From Microvirga aerilata (GTDB taxonomy: Bacteria > Pseudomonadota > Alphaproteobacteria > Rhizobiales > Beijerinckiaceae), in assembly GCF_016743775.1 (NCBI RefSeq), contig NZ_JAEQMY010000046.1, positions 1 through 37,833 of the forward strand: DNA of 37,833 nt. Direction: 5' to 3'. Position numbers and translations under genes: made by a program. Of the stretch, positions 25,358 to 33,322 are shown piece after piece (positions within the stretch are counted from its first letter, which is position 1; each line of letters opens with the position of its first letter). The notes under the pieces are model-generated. The model had not been told where the DNA came from and ran no database searches. It saw only the letters and a program-made list of their open reading frames with translations.

Positions 25358-25831
25358 CTTGGGCCAGGATGGTCCGCTCTCCTCGCTTACTGGGCTTTTC
25401 TGACGAAGGCCGTGGAGTTATGACAACTCGGCCGCCTGACCTGAAGGCTCCACATTTCAGGGTTACAAGGCAGGTTTGCTTCTCCTGCCGTGCGCCGGTG
25501 TTGGGACAAGTGATTATTGCTCTAGTGAGCAGGGGAGCCTCTCTATGAGGAGTGTCGAACGGGCTGCCTTGATCCCAGCCCATTAAGCAGCAGCGCTGTG
25601 TTCAATCCGCAGTAAGGCCACGGACGATCAACCACTGCAACCTAGGGAGAAGCGTTATCGAACAGGTCCTCTTGCGCAGTGATGCTGCGCAGCCGATATG
25701 CGGGAACCCCGCAAGGCGCCTCGGGTTCTGCAAACTTACAGCTCGCTGATACGACCGCCGCACGTCCGATGGCTACGGCACGGGCTCTGCTCCCTAAGGC
25801 AGGGCTCGGGTCCCAAGGAGATCATGTCTGA
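25358..25831. other. 474-bp region upstream of the CarD gene
   Basis: No gene is supported here. A near match to an EcfG promoter lies at 25703-25727 (GGAAC, N16, GGTT instead of CGTT), oriented towards the CarD gene 105 bp downstream. It is one base off consensus and so only suggestive. Confidence 0.35.
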
Positions 25832-26413
25832 ATGACGACGAAGAACAATGCTCTTGCCTTCAAGGTTGGTGAAAAGGTCGTGTACCCGACCCATGGTGTG
25901 GGTGAGATCACGGCAGTCGAGGAGCAGGAGGTCGCAGGGTTCAAGCTTGAGCTCTTCGTGATCACCTTTGATAAGGACCGCCTCACCGTTCGCATTCCTC
26001 TGGCCAAGGCCAGGAACAGCGGCCTGAGAAAGGTGTCGGAACCTGTCGTGGTGCAGCAGGCGCTGGAGATCCTCAGTACAAGGGCAAAGGCAAAGCGCGG
26101 CATGTGGAACCGGCGCGCGAACGAGTTTCAGGAGCGGATGAGCACAGGGCAGCTGACTGCCATTGCTGAAGTCCTGCGGGATCTGAACCGGGGTTCAGAG
26201 CAGCAAGAGGCTTCCTACAGTGAGCAGCAGATCTTCGAGGGCGCCCTGGACTTCATGACCAGGGAGATTGCGGCGGCCAGCCAGGTGACCTCGACCGAAG
26301 CTCGCAAGCTGATTGAGCAGAGCCTGACTAAAGCTCCTCATCTTAACAAGACGGATAAGCCTGCGACGTCGGACGGGGAGCCGGATGGGTCAGACGACCA
26401 AGCAGTTGCATAA
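25832..26413 (+). CDS. CarD family transcriptional regulator
   Basis: This 193-residue protein has an N-terminal CarD/TRCF RNA-polymerase interaction domain (FKVGEKVVYPTHGVGEITAVEEQEVAGFKLELFVITF, then LTVRIPLAKARNSGLRKV) and the CarD C-terminal helical DNA-binding part (RAKAKRGMWNRRANEFQERM, GQLTAIAEVLRDLNR, SYSEQQIFEGALDFMTREIAA). CarD stabilises open complexes at rRNA and housekeeping promoters. A charged tail follows from about 165. AAGGAG is 11 nt upstream, and a four-codon frame (ATG TCT GAA TGA) overlaps the start codon. Confidence 0.92.
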   Translation: MTTKNNALAFKVGEKVVYPTHGVGEITAVEEQEVAGFKLELFVITFDKDRLTVRIPLAKARNSGLRKVSEPVVVQQALEILSTRAKAKRGMWNRRANEFQERMSTGQLTAIAEVLRDLNRGSEQQEASYSEQQIFEGALDFMTREIAAASQVTSTEARKLIEQSLTKAPHLNKTDKPATSDGEPDGSDDQAVA

Positions 26414-26623
26414 CTACCATTTCCCGGCGTCTAGACGAGACAGGGACGCTGCTAATCACTTCAGATCCCTCAGGGTTCTGGTTGGATCCACCGCAAACTC
26501 CGCCAGGGATCAAAGTACGACCATCCAACGCAAGCAAGACAAGGTTTCTGGCCTCAAGCTCATGCGCAAGCTCCGACGAGGGCACGGCGAGCTAAGCGCG
26601 TCTCACCGCGCGTGTCAGAAGGC

Positions 26624-27277
26624 TCACTTCATCTTGGTTTGGATGTCTTCCAACAAGGCGACATGCTCAGTGATCACGGCGCGGGCTATCTTTGCGACGT
26701 TCATGTGTTCGCGGTTCTGTGGGTTGCTTTGCAGATACTGCGACTGCACCTGCAGCAGAGCGCTGTGTCCTTCCATTTGCCCCTGAAGGTACTGGCGGTC
26801 GAAGGCCTCACCAGCTTGAGTGTTCTGCAGTCTCTGGATCATCTCCCTGCTTTGGGCATCCATCTGCATGGCTGGGGCGTTTGCCCCTGAGGCGGCGCCC
26901 GGTTGGCTTGACTGGGCCGCCGCGCCCGTTGCCGATGTCGTGGCGGGATCCATCATGGAGTGCAGAACCTCGGCGAGGGTGGTTTGCTCCTGCACCTCAA
27001 AGGTAGCAAACCTCTTCAGGTCGGCATTCTGCGCCTTCTGCTGCGCGATCCGGCTGGTTTCAAGCGCCACCATGCCTAGCTGCATGGTCTGCTGCATGTG
27101 CTGCATGTCAGCCTGCGTCATCTGCTGTCCACTCATGCGGCTTGCCCCGCCTCCTGAGCTCCCAGCTGCTCCACCCGCAGCACCCGGTTGTCGGGGTGAG
27201 GGGGATCCGCTGGTCTGCGCCAGTGCCGGGACGGTGATTGCGGCAGCCAAGCCGGCCAAGACAATGCGACGATCCAT
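26624..27277 (-). CDS. DUF4142 domain-containing secreted protein
   Basis: The 217-residue product has an N-terminal signal (RRIVLAGLAAAITVPALAQ), a Gly/Ser/Ala-rich linker (residues 22-48), and a ferritin-like DUF4142 helical bundle (MQHMQQTMQLGMVALETSRIA, LKRFATFEVQEQTTLAEVL, EAFDRQYLQGQMEGHSALLQVQSQYL, HMNVAKIARAVITEHVALLE), interrupted by an Ala/Ser-rich insert. DUF4142 proteins are periplasmic or outer-surface and often stress-related. The ATG at 27277 has GCAGGAGACG upstream; the open frame extends 14 codons further without support. Confidence 0.88.
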   Translation of the reverse strand: MDRRIVLAGLAAAITVPALAQTSGSPSPRQPGAAGGAAGSSGGGASRMSGQQMTQADMQHMQQTMQLGMVALETSRIAQQKAQNADLKRFATFEVQEQTTLAEVLHSMMDPATTSATGAAAQSSQPGAASGANAPAMQMDAQSREMIQRLQNTQAGEAFDRQYLQGQMEGHSALLQVQSQYLQSNPQNREHMNVAKIARAVITEHVALLEDIQTKMK

Positions 27278-27520
27278 GGTACGTCTCCTGCTGTGATTTG
27301 TGGCACTCAACAGAGGCAACTGGCCTGGGTACTACGGGATACCAACGCAGCAGAGCTGATTTGGTTAGGATCGTCACAGCCGTCTTGTCGGCGTTGGGCC
27401 GCGAACATTGACGCTAAGGCTCGAGACGATCCGCTGCGAACTGGACGCTAAGCTGAAACCTCACACCTTCCTTAGCGTTTGGGTAATGCTGGCTGGTGCC
27501 AGCAAGCTCCGGAGGAGCCG

Positions 27521-28021
27521 ATGATCTCTCGTCGATTGCAAACTCTAGAGATTGTGGCTGCATTATCGTTTGCAGCGGCGCCTATCGCTGTTGCCCAGTC
27601 TGGCGGTGGGGGCGGCGGCTCTGGTGGGGGAGCCGGTGGCGGTGCTAGCGGCGGCTCTGGCATGAGCGGTGGCGGTTCCACAAGCAGCGGCGCGACCAGC
27701 ACAGGAACCAGCGGATCGACGGGCAATTCGACGAATACGACAACCGGTACTACGGGCTCACCCCAGCAGTCTACCGGCGGTACGAACTCAAATGGCGCGG
27801 CAGGCGGAGCATTGACACCCCCGATCGTTCCACCGGGAACAACCGGTTCTGTTGGCAATCCAAGCAGTGCCAGTTCTAGTGCTCCCCGGCAGGGTCCGGG
27901 AGCCGGCGGTTCCACTGGAAATCAGACTGGTCTCGGCAACATCGGGCCGGAAACCGAGAAGGAGCAGCGAGCGCAGGAGCAGAGCGACAAGGCGACCAAG
28001 TCCATTTGCAGCCAGTGTTGA
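27521..28021 (+). CDS. Gly/Ser/Thr-rich secreted protein
   Basis: The 166-residue product starts with a signal peptide (VAALSFAAAPIAVAQ), followed by about 110 residues of Gly, Ser and Thr low complexity with Asn, then a short charged segment (ETEKEQRAQEQSDKATK) and the terminal ICSQC with two Cys. It is probably an extracytoplasmic disordered protein, possibly anchored or cross-linked through its C-terminal Cys pair. GGAGGAG precedes the ATG. No named family. Confidence 0.7.
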   Translation: MISRRLQTLEIVAALSFAAAPIAVAQSGGGGGGSGGGAGGGASGGSGMSGGGSTSSGATSTGTSGSTGNSTNTTTGTTGSPQQSTGGTNSNGAAGGALTPPIVPPGTTGSVGNPSSASSSAPRQGPGAGGSTGNQTGLGNIGPETEKEQRAQEQSDKATKSICSQC

Positions 28022-28241
28022 CGCGTAGTGCCATTCTCAGGGCAATAGTCCGGCAAGCCTCTGAGATCGCCATGCACATGTTTTATCAACCCACAGGCAT
28101 GGAGATGCCGACCACGTCCCAATGGGCACGTCTCCTATTTGTAAGGCAAGCGAGTCAGTCTGACCTACGGCTGCCCCGAGATGCGGTCTCACTCAACGCA
28201 AGAAAGAGACATGCCTAAGAGCTGCCTCGTCTGGTTCCGGA

Positions 28242-28288
28242 ACGGCAGCACAAGCGATGCAGATGGTGGGTTTCGCTTGTGCTGCCGT
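28242..28288 (-). terminator. 15-bp perfect hairpin after the DUF892 gene
   Basis: ACGGCAGCACAAGCG (28242-28256) pairs perfectly with CGCTTGTGCTGCCGT (28274-28288) over 17 nt. It lies 11 bp beyond the stop of the minus-strand DUF892 gene. It has no T-tract but is the longest perfect stem noticed here. Confidence 0.6.
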
Positions 28289-28299
28289 CACCCCTTAGA

Positions 28300-28794
28300 T
28301 CAGGCTGCCTTCTGGTTAAGTGCTGCCTCGGCAAGCTCGGTGAGAAGCTGATCTGTTTTCTTCTCCTCCTGCAGCGTCTCCTCGAAGAGGGTCACGGCAT
28401 CGTTCATGCCGAGCTGAGCAGCCCAGCTCCGGAGCGTGCCGTAGCGCGCAATCTCATAGTGCTCCACGGCTTGTGCAGCGGCGAGCAGGCCAGCATCAAG
28501 GGCCTCGCTGTCAGCAAAGTCGTCCATGACCTCCTCACCTTCAGCAAGGATACCCTGCATGGCCTCGCAGGTCTTCCCCTGCGGACGCTTGCCAACCATT
28601 TCGAACACCCGCTCGAGACGCTCGACCTGCCCCTCGGTCTCGCTCCGGTGGGTCTCAAAAGCCTGTCGAAGCTGATCGGATTCGGCGGCCTTCGCCATTT
28701 TGCGCAGCGATCTCAGCAGCGCTTTCTCGGCGTGGTAGATGTCCTTCAGTCCAACCAGGAACATGTCCTGCAGGGTCTTCTGCTTGGCGGGCAT
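28300..28794 (-). CDS. YciE/YciF-like DUF892 ferritin-like protein
   Basis: The 164-residue protein is a DUF892 four-helix bundle: TLQDMFLVGLKDIYHAEKALLRSLRKMAKAA, LRQAFETHRSETEGQVERLERVFEMVG, CEAMQGILAEGEEVMDDF, LLAAAQAVEHYEIARYGTLRSWA, LFEETLQEEKKTDQLLTELAE. The Glu and His positions for a dinuclear metal site (YHAE, THRSETE, VEHYEIA, EETLQEE) are kept. Members are stress-induced in enterics. The ATG at 28794 follows GGAGAGACC. A near EcfG match lies upstream (GGAAC, N17, TGTT on the minus strand, from 28852 to 28827). Confidence 0.9.
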   Translation of the reverse strand: MPAKQKTLQDMFLVGLKDIYHAEKALLRSLRKMAKAAESDQLRQAFETHRSETEGQVERLERVFEMVGKRPQGKTCEAMQGILAEGEEVMDDFADSEALDAGLLAAAQAVEHYEIARYGTLRSWAAQLGMNDAVTLFEETLQEEKKTDQLLTELAEAALNQKAA

Positions 28795-29095
28795 AACGGT
28801 CTCTCCAGCTTTGTGTGCGAGCTCGTTCAACATCGCCCTGAAGGCCATTGTTCCGGGGAGCATCCATCGGAGGCACAGCAACACTGACCTGTGGCTTGTG
28901 AGCCTGCTCTTGCCCCAAATCAGCTGATGCTGGGGTAAGGGGTCCGGGGCTGGCACCCGGACGGGCGTCGCCCTCCACAACTCTCGAGGTCACATCAGTC
29001 TCTCGCAGTGTGCCCAGACGTGGATCAGAAGGGACTCGGGAGCGTTCACCGCTCGCTGCCACGGGCAGGAATGATGCGACAGAGGAGAAGCTTCC
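28795..29095. other. 301-bp intergenic region between divergent genes
   Basis: This region separates the DUF892 and thioesterase starts and must hold promoters for both. A near-consensus EcfG element for the DUF892 gene (minus strand, GTTCC at 28848-28852) is the only signal seen. Confidence 0.4.
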
Positions 29096-29494
29096 ATGAC
29101 AGACCAGCAACCCAATGTACCAGGCGGTCCGCACCTGCGGACGGTAGCGATGCCGCGGGATACCAACCCGAGCGGTGACATCTTCGGCGGCTGGACCGTG
29201 TCGCAGATGGACCTTGCCGGTGGCACGTTCGCGGCTCAGGCCGCGGGCGGGCGGGTTGCCACGGTCTCGATCGAAGCCATGGAGTTCCTACGGCCGGTCT
29301 CCGTTGGTGACGATGTCTCCTGCTACTGCACCCTGGTCAAGAGCGGCGAGACCTCGGTCACGGTTCACATTGAGACCTGGGCCAAGGCAAGAGGGACACA
29401 GGAGAGCGAGAAAGTCACGGAGGGGACCTTCACCTTTGTGGCCATCGACGAGCACGGCAAACCGAGAACGCTCCCTATCCCTGGTCAAAGATAG
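29096..29494 (+). CDS. Acyl-CoA thioesterase, YciA type
   Basis: This 132-residue hot-dog fold enzyme carries RTVAMPRDTNPSGDIFGGWTVSQMDLAGGTFAA, the active-site region with the catalytic Asp in MDLAGG, and VSIEAMEFLRPVSVGDDVSCYC, as in the YciA family that hydrolyses a range of acyl-CoAs in the cytosol. GAGGAG lies before the ATG. Length is normal. Confidence 0.92.
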   Translation: MTDQQPNVPGGPHLRTVAMPRDTNPSGDIFGGWTVSQMDLAGGTFAAQAAGGRVATVSIEAMEFLRPVSVGDDVSCYCTLVKSGETSVTVHIETWAKARGTQESEKVTEGTFTFVAIDEHGKPRTLPIPGQR

Positions 29495-29576
29495 ATTGCT
29501 GGCGGACTCTAACAGCTACATGTCTTAGTGGCGGTGGCTCGCGCGAGAACTCACCTGACATCTGGGTCACCGTTCG

Positions 29577-29755
29577 CCTAGTGCGGTCCTGATCTGCTGC
29601 TCGTCTAGAGCGAGCTCTGCCACGAGCGTGCCCATGGCATCCGTATCGAATTCGTCCTTGTGGTCGGCCAGAAGCTTGGCGCACGCCGCCTCGATTGCCG
29701 TCAGCCGCAGCGAAGTTGCATTTCCGATCGTTGTGTCCCTGTCTCTGAGTCCTGC
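29577..29755 (-). CDS. Possible small ORF without an obvious start
   Basis: The minus strand reads SLRLTAIEAACAKLLADHKD, EFDTDAMGTLVAELALDEQQ, IRTALGER and stops at 29577. It looks like a helical protein. No ATG or GTG is in frame; an ATG lies one base out of frame at 29724-29726, so a one-base loss may have disconnected the start. Family not recognised. Confidence 0.3.
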
Positions 29756-29764
29756 CGAATCTCG

Positions 29765-29992
29765 TCAGCCTTGCTTCGCCCGTTGACCCAAGTCGCGCAG
29801 TAGGTCTCTGGCTACGGCAGCTTGCTCCGGGTCCGCATCGTCGATTTCCTCCCTCACGGCCGCCATCGCTGCGACGGTTGCCTCGCTACGGGTGTTGATC
29901 GCATCCGGAGGCACGGCCGGTTTGGGCAACTCGTCCTCGGGGGCGTTCAGGCCTATGTGGGCGGTCCGCTGGTATCTGCAATTCCTGGTCAA
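29765..29992 (-). CDS. Small hypothetical acidic protein
   Basis: The frame encodes about 75 residues. The credible part begins at NAPEDELPKPAVPPDAINTR and continues as an acidic helix (ATVAAMAAVREEIDDADPEQAAVARDLLRDLGQRA). The proposed start is a TTG at 29992 without a good ribosome binding site, so the N-terminus is uncertain. It is adjacent to the start-less frame at 29577-29755 on the same strand. Function unknown. Confidence 0.4.
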   Translation of the reverse strand: MTRNCRYQRTAHIGLNAPEDELPKPAVPPDAINTRSEATVAAMAAVREEIDDADPEQAAVARDLLRDLGQRAKQG

Positions 29993-30076
29993 CTAGCGAT
30001 AAAACCGAGTGATGAGGATCGTGGTTAACCTGGAGTCGCTGATGGGAGCGGCCACTGCACGTGGAGCTTATCGAGA

Positions 30077-31141
30077 ATGGCACAGCCTGCCGAAGCCGTG
30101 ATCCGCGAAGCCTTTGCCGAACAGGCGGAGGCCTGTGCCGAACGGGGTTCACCCTTTACCAGCCGCCTCTGCGAGGCTCTTGCGCGCGTCCTTGACCACT
30201 CGACCTGCATTGGGCAGCATGTGCTGGAATGGCCAGGGCGCCCCGATGCTCGGGGCGACTCGGTTCCCCTGCGCCTTGTGGGCGGTTTGCACGCACTCGT
30301 GCGTCGGGGCTCCCTGCCAAGCCTCGCTGCCCTCTACCCACCGCATCCCTTGCCAGATATCCCCGTCCTGGAGAAAACGTTGGCCGAGGTGTTGCCAACC
30401 GTCGACAATAACCTCCTGCCCTGGCTCGACCTGCCCCCGCAGACGAATGAGCCGATGCGCTCAGCCCCTCTCATGGCCGGTCTCCTCGTCGTCGCTCAGG
30501 AGAGCAAAGAGCTGCCGCTTGCGGTCTACGAGGTCGGCGCCAGCGCTGGTCTTCTTTTGGTGCTGGATCGTTATCGGCACTGCCTCGGAAAGACGGCAGT
30601 AGGCTCTCCGGATGCACCTGTCCTGATTGAGCCCCATTGGGAGGGTTCTGCGCCGCCCAACGCGCATGTGCGGATCGCTCGCCGGCACGGAAGTGACCTC
30701 GAACCCCTCAACGTCAGCAGTCAAGAGGACCGTGAGCGCCTGCTCGCCTATATTTGGGCCGACCAAGCGGACCGCCTCGCTCGCGTCGAAGCCGCACTTG
30801 AGATTGCCGCAGTGGAGCCGCCCCGCCTTGACGGTGCGGAGGCGGCTGTATGGGCGGAGCGCACGATTAACACCCAGCCAGAGGCGGGAGTGGCGCGCGT
30901 CCTCTTCCATGCGGTGGCGATGCAATATGCCGGTGAGGAAACGTGTGAGCGGATTGCTGCCCATGCGGCGCGCGTCGGAGCCCAGGCCAACGACGGCGCC
31001 CCGTTTGCATGGCTACGCTTCGAGGCGGACCCGGAGTTCAACGAGAAGGGGAGCCTGCACCTGACGCTTTGGCCCGGTGGCAAGGAGGAGGTGCTCGCGA
31101 TCGGAGACACCCACGGTGAGCGGTTGCGCCGGCTTCGATAA
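30077..31141 (+). CDS. DUF2332 domain-containing protein
   Basis: This 354-residue cytosolic protein matches the DUF2332 family: FAEQAEACAERGSPFTSRLCEALA, LRLVGGLHALVRRG, MAGLLVVAQESKELPLAVYEVGASAGLLLVLDRY (a Gly-rich Rossmann-like motif), LLAYIWADQADRLARVEAAL, and GSLHLTLWPGGKEEVLAIGDTHGERLRRL at the end. Members are about 330-360 residues with methyltransferase-like features but no proven activity. GGAG lies 11 nt before the ATG. Confidence 0.88.
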   Translation: MAQPAEAVIREAFAEQAEACAERGSPFTSRLCEALARVLDHSTCIGQHVLEWPGRPDARGDSVPLRLVGGLHALVRRGSLPSLAALYPPHPLPDIPVLEKTLAEVLPTVDNNLLPWLDLPPQTNEPMRSAPLMAGLLVVAQESKELPLAVYEVGASAGLLLVLDRYRHCLGKTAVGSPDAPVLIEPHWEGSAPPNAHVRIARRHGSDLEPLNVSSQEDRERLLAYIWADQADRLARVEAALEIAAVEPPRLDGAEAAVWAERTINTQPEAGVARVLFHAVAMQYAGEETCERIAAHAARVGAQANDGAPFAWLRFEADPEFNEKGSLHLTLWPGGKEEVLAIGDTHGERLRRLR

Positions 31142-31453
31142 TGGACCGGGATGCGACTCCTCAGCCGCCCTCCTCCTCTCTGGGTTAATGGAGAGGATGG
31201 TGGCCTCAGCGCTGTTGTCACCAGCCCCTTCCGCTTCAGCCTTGCTGTGGGGATAGCCGTCGAGGAGCCCCCAGATATAGGCTCCGATCAGGAGGTCCGT
31301 CCTGTTGCTGTGCTCGGGCACGTGCGCCAGGGGACTGCCCGCGAAAGCCCAGATCTGATGCTCTACATGCCAGCACACCGCTTCCACCCCCGCCTCGAGC
31401 TTGGGGCAGAGTGATGGCTTCGTGTTGCGGCGACAACGGAGCCATTCCAGCAT
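31013..31453 (-). CDS. Hypothetical protein overlapping the DUF2332 gene tail-to-tail
   Basis: The 146-residue frame has GGGGAAG before the ATG at 31453. The first 70 residues look protein-like (KLEAGVEAVCWHVEHQIWAFAGSPLAHVPEHSNRTDLLIGAYIWGLLDGY). The rest, which overlaps the DUF2332 3' end by about 130 bp on the opposite strand, is less convincing and may be read-through after a frameshift removed an earlier stop. No family recognised. Confidence 0.4.
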   Translation of the reverse strand: MLEWLRCRRNTKPSLCPKLEAGVEAVCWHVEHQIWAFAGSPLAHVPEHSNRTDLLIGAYIWGLLDGYPHSKAEAEGAGDNSAEATILSINPERRRAAEESHPGPLSKPAQPLTVGVSDREHLLLATGPKRQVQAPLLVELRVRLEA

Positions 31454-31645
31454 TGGCTTCCCCGGGATTGTAGTCCGACCATGGATAACTTGTGGGAGGG
31501 CCCTGGCGAAGGCAACGCCAGTTGGGGCCATCAAGGCAAGAGATGAAAGGCCCCACCCTCGCTGGTTGATCGCCACTGGATCGGCATGGCACCCATCTGA
31601 TGGGTTTCCGGCCGCATGCTTTGCTGATCATTGTCAGCCCGGTGC

Positions 31646-31681
31646 GAACATGCCCCGGGCTTGGAACCCCAGGGCATGTTC
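31646..31681 (-). terminator. 10-bp perfect hairpin after the hemerythrin-phasin gene
   Basis: GAACATGCCC (31646-31655) pairs with GGGCATGTTC (31672-31681) over 16 nt, 31 bp past the stop of the minus-strand gene. No T-tract. Confidence 0.5.
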
Positions 31682-31712
31682 CCATTGAAACCAAACGTCA
31701 GAGTGAGTTCGA

Positions 31713-32705
31713 TCAAGCGGCCCGGCTGACGCGCTGGAGCGACTTCTCTGCCTGAACCGTCACGGTCCGACTGGCCTCATCGGCGAGCTGTTGCGTGAGT
31801 TCCGCCATGCGCCGGCTGTTGTCGAGGGTCTGCTCCAGGTTGTCGCGGATGAGCGAGGTCTGAACCGCAACAAAGTCTGCAACCGACCGGCACCGTGCCA
31901 GACTGCTCAAGCCATCGAGGTTCATCTGCAGGCGCTTCTGGCTCAATTCAAACCATTCGCGGGACACATCCTGGACGCCGCGGGCCAGAACCGAGCTGGC
32001 TTGTGCGACGGCTTGCAGGTTGCGCGAGGACTCCTCGGCTAGGCTCTGTGCATCCGCTGTACGGGGATTGAAGAGCTGCATCGCCCGGACCGTGCTAAGC
32101 CGGGCCAGCTCCGATGCCGTGCTCAGGCCAGTCTGCACGGCCTCCTGCATCGCCCGAACCGCCGTTTGGGCTCCTTCCGCTCCAGCCTGCACCGTGCTGG
32201 TCACATCTTCCGCGACCTGCTGAACGATCTCGACCTGCTCGCGGGCACGCTTGGTCTCAGTCCGCTTTGCCTCCTCAACACTTGCCATCTCATCCTGCAC
32301 TTGCTCGGCCACCGCTTCGGCCTCCTCGTCGCTCAAAACCTTGAGCACTGCCGGAAGCAGCTCCTTCTTGTCGTCGCGAATATGCTGCTGGAACACTTTC
32401 TTCAGCTCAGCTACCTTGCTGAGGAACTCACCATTGTTCTTCGGCATACCGTCCAATTCTGCCAGGAGGGCACTCGTTTCCTGGTTGTCCTGGATGGCCT
32501 CTTGAACCAGGTCCTGCATCCTGTGCTTGCTCAAGACGGGAAACAGATACTGTTCCTGGAGATTAGCCAAGAGGTCCAACTCCTCTTTCAGATCCGATAG
32601 CAGGCGCTCACGGGTTTTGGCGGCATTGTCAGAGGTGGCGAGGAGCTTCTCGAAGAGCTCGTTGGCCTTGTCCGGCGGCGTCTGGCTGAAGGTTCTGGTG
32701 GTCAT
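31713..32705 (-). CDS. Hemerythrin-like domain fused to a phasin domain
   Basis: The 330-residue protein begins with a hemerythrin-like four-helix region (about 15-150: RERLLSDLKEELDLLANLQEQYLFPVLSKH, FQQHIRDDKKELLPAVLKVLSDEEAEAVAEQVQDEM). A coiled linker (about 150-200) follows, then a phasin_2-like domain (about 205-325: MQLFNPRTADAQSLAEESSRNLQAVAQASSVLARG, FVAVQTSLIRDNLEQTLDNSRRMAELTQQLADEA). The HHE iron ligands are only partly kept: His108 with the DDKKE that follows fits the third helix, but the early His and the H-x3-E pair of helix 2 are replaced (DLLANLQEQ). The domain may be structural. Phasins coat polyhydroxyalkanoate granules. The gene is divergent from a DUF2382 gene sharing its N-terminal MTT-QTPP motif. 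Confidence 0.8.
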   Translation of the reverse strand: MTTRTFSQTPPDKANELFEKLLATSDNAAKTRERLLSDLKEELDLLANLQEQYLFPVLSKHRMQDLVQEAIQDNQETSALLAELDGMPKNNGEFLSKVAELKKVFQQHIRDDKKELLPAVLKVLSDEEAEAVAEQVQDEMASVEEAKRTETKRAREQVEIVQQVAEDVTSTVQAGAEGAQTAVRAMQEAVQTGLSTASELARLSTVRAMQLFNPRTADAQSLAEESSRNLQAVAQASSVLARGVQDVSREWFELSQKRLQMNLDGLSSLARCRSVADFVAVQTSLIRDNLEQTLDNSRRMAELTQQLADEASRTVTVQAEKSLQRVSRAA

Positions 32706-33322
32706 ATTGCCTCATAAGATAAAAACTATAGAATCGAATAATGTTTGGCCCAGCGCGCTGGATCTTAGCCCATGCGGTGTGACACGAATATAACGCTTGG
32801 AGAAGCTACTATATTGTAAATCTGTCGCAATATTCAAGGATAAGCCTAAAGGTTTTTGTCGTGCTGCTTATCGGGTCGCCTCAACATGGCAGGTGTGCTA
32901 TGTGGCAGGATACTTCAATAAACGATTACTGTACCCAACTACGCCCATTGTCTCAGTTAGTCTTATCGTGCAGGTCCTTGCCAGCCCCTGGTGGAGTGTA
33001 AAAAGAAAGACCCATCTATTAACTATGCCAGTACATTGCGTGATGTACAGCCAGAGCAAGACAGGGCGCACGACGTAATTTGAGGAACCGTTCCCGCCCA
33101 AGGTCGTTGCTCTAGTGCGCTGCAGCAAATTGCTCGCAGTTGCGAGATAACCTTCCTAGTGCGTGAAGCCCTCTTCCGGGGCTCAAGTCTGTACTCACTG
33201 TCTCCAGTTCAACGGCACTTTGTTAACCCCACGCCTACAGCTCGCTTGCGACACCGGGAAGTGTGGCAACACCACCTTTGTATTGCGTTTAACGATTAAT
33301 TTTCACAGCCCATGAGGATCAC
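32706..33322. other. 617-bp AT-richer intergenic region
   Basis: No gene is supported; a 93-codon frame at 32797-33078 has no ribosome binding site and a scrambled composition. The region is clearly more AT-rich than its surroundings. It carries the EcfG-type promoter at 33084-33108 and presumably the promoter of the hemerythrin-phasin gene. Confidence 0.5.
33084..33108 (+). promoter_or_regulatory. EcfG-type promoter
   Basis: GGAAC (33084-33088) and CGTT (33105-33108) are separated by exactly 16 bp, matching the EcfG consensus, and point towards the DUF2382 gene 215 bp away. The 5' UTR would be long. Confidence 0.5.

Noticed and set aside
30077..31141. Considered a SAM methyltransferase because of the Gly-rich EVGASAGLLL motif
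   Set aside because: The whole-length pattern fits DUF2332, which has no demonstrated methyltransferase activity, so only the family name is given.
32797..33078. 93-codon plus-strand frame in the AT-richer intergenic region
   Set aside because: No ribosome binding site, no family resemblance, and it lies in the control region between two divergent genes.
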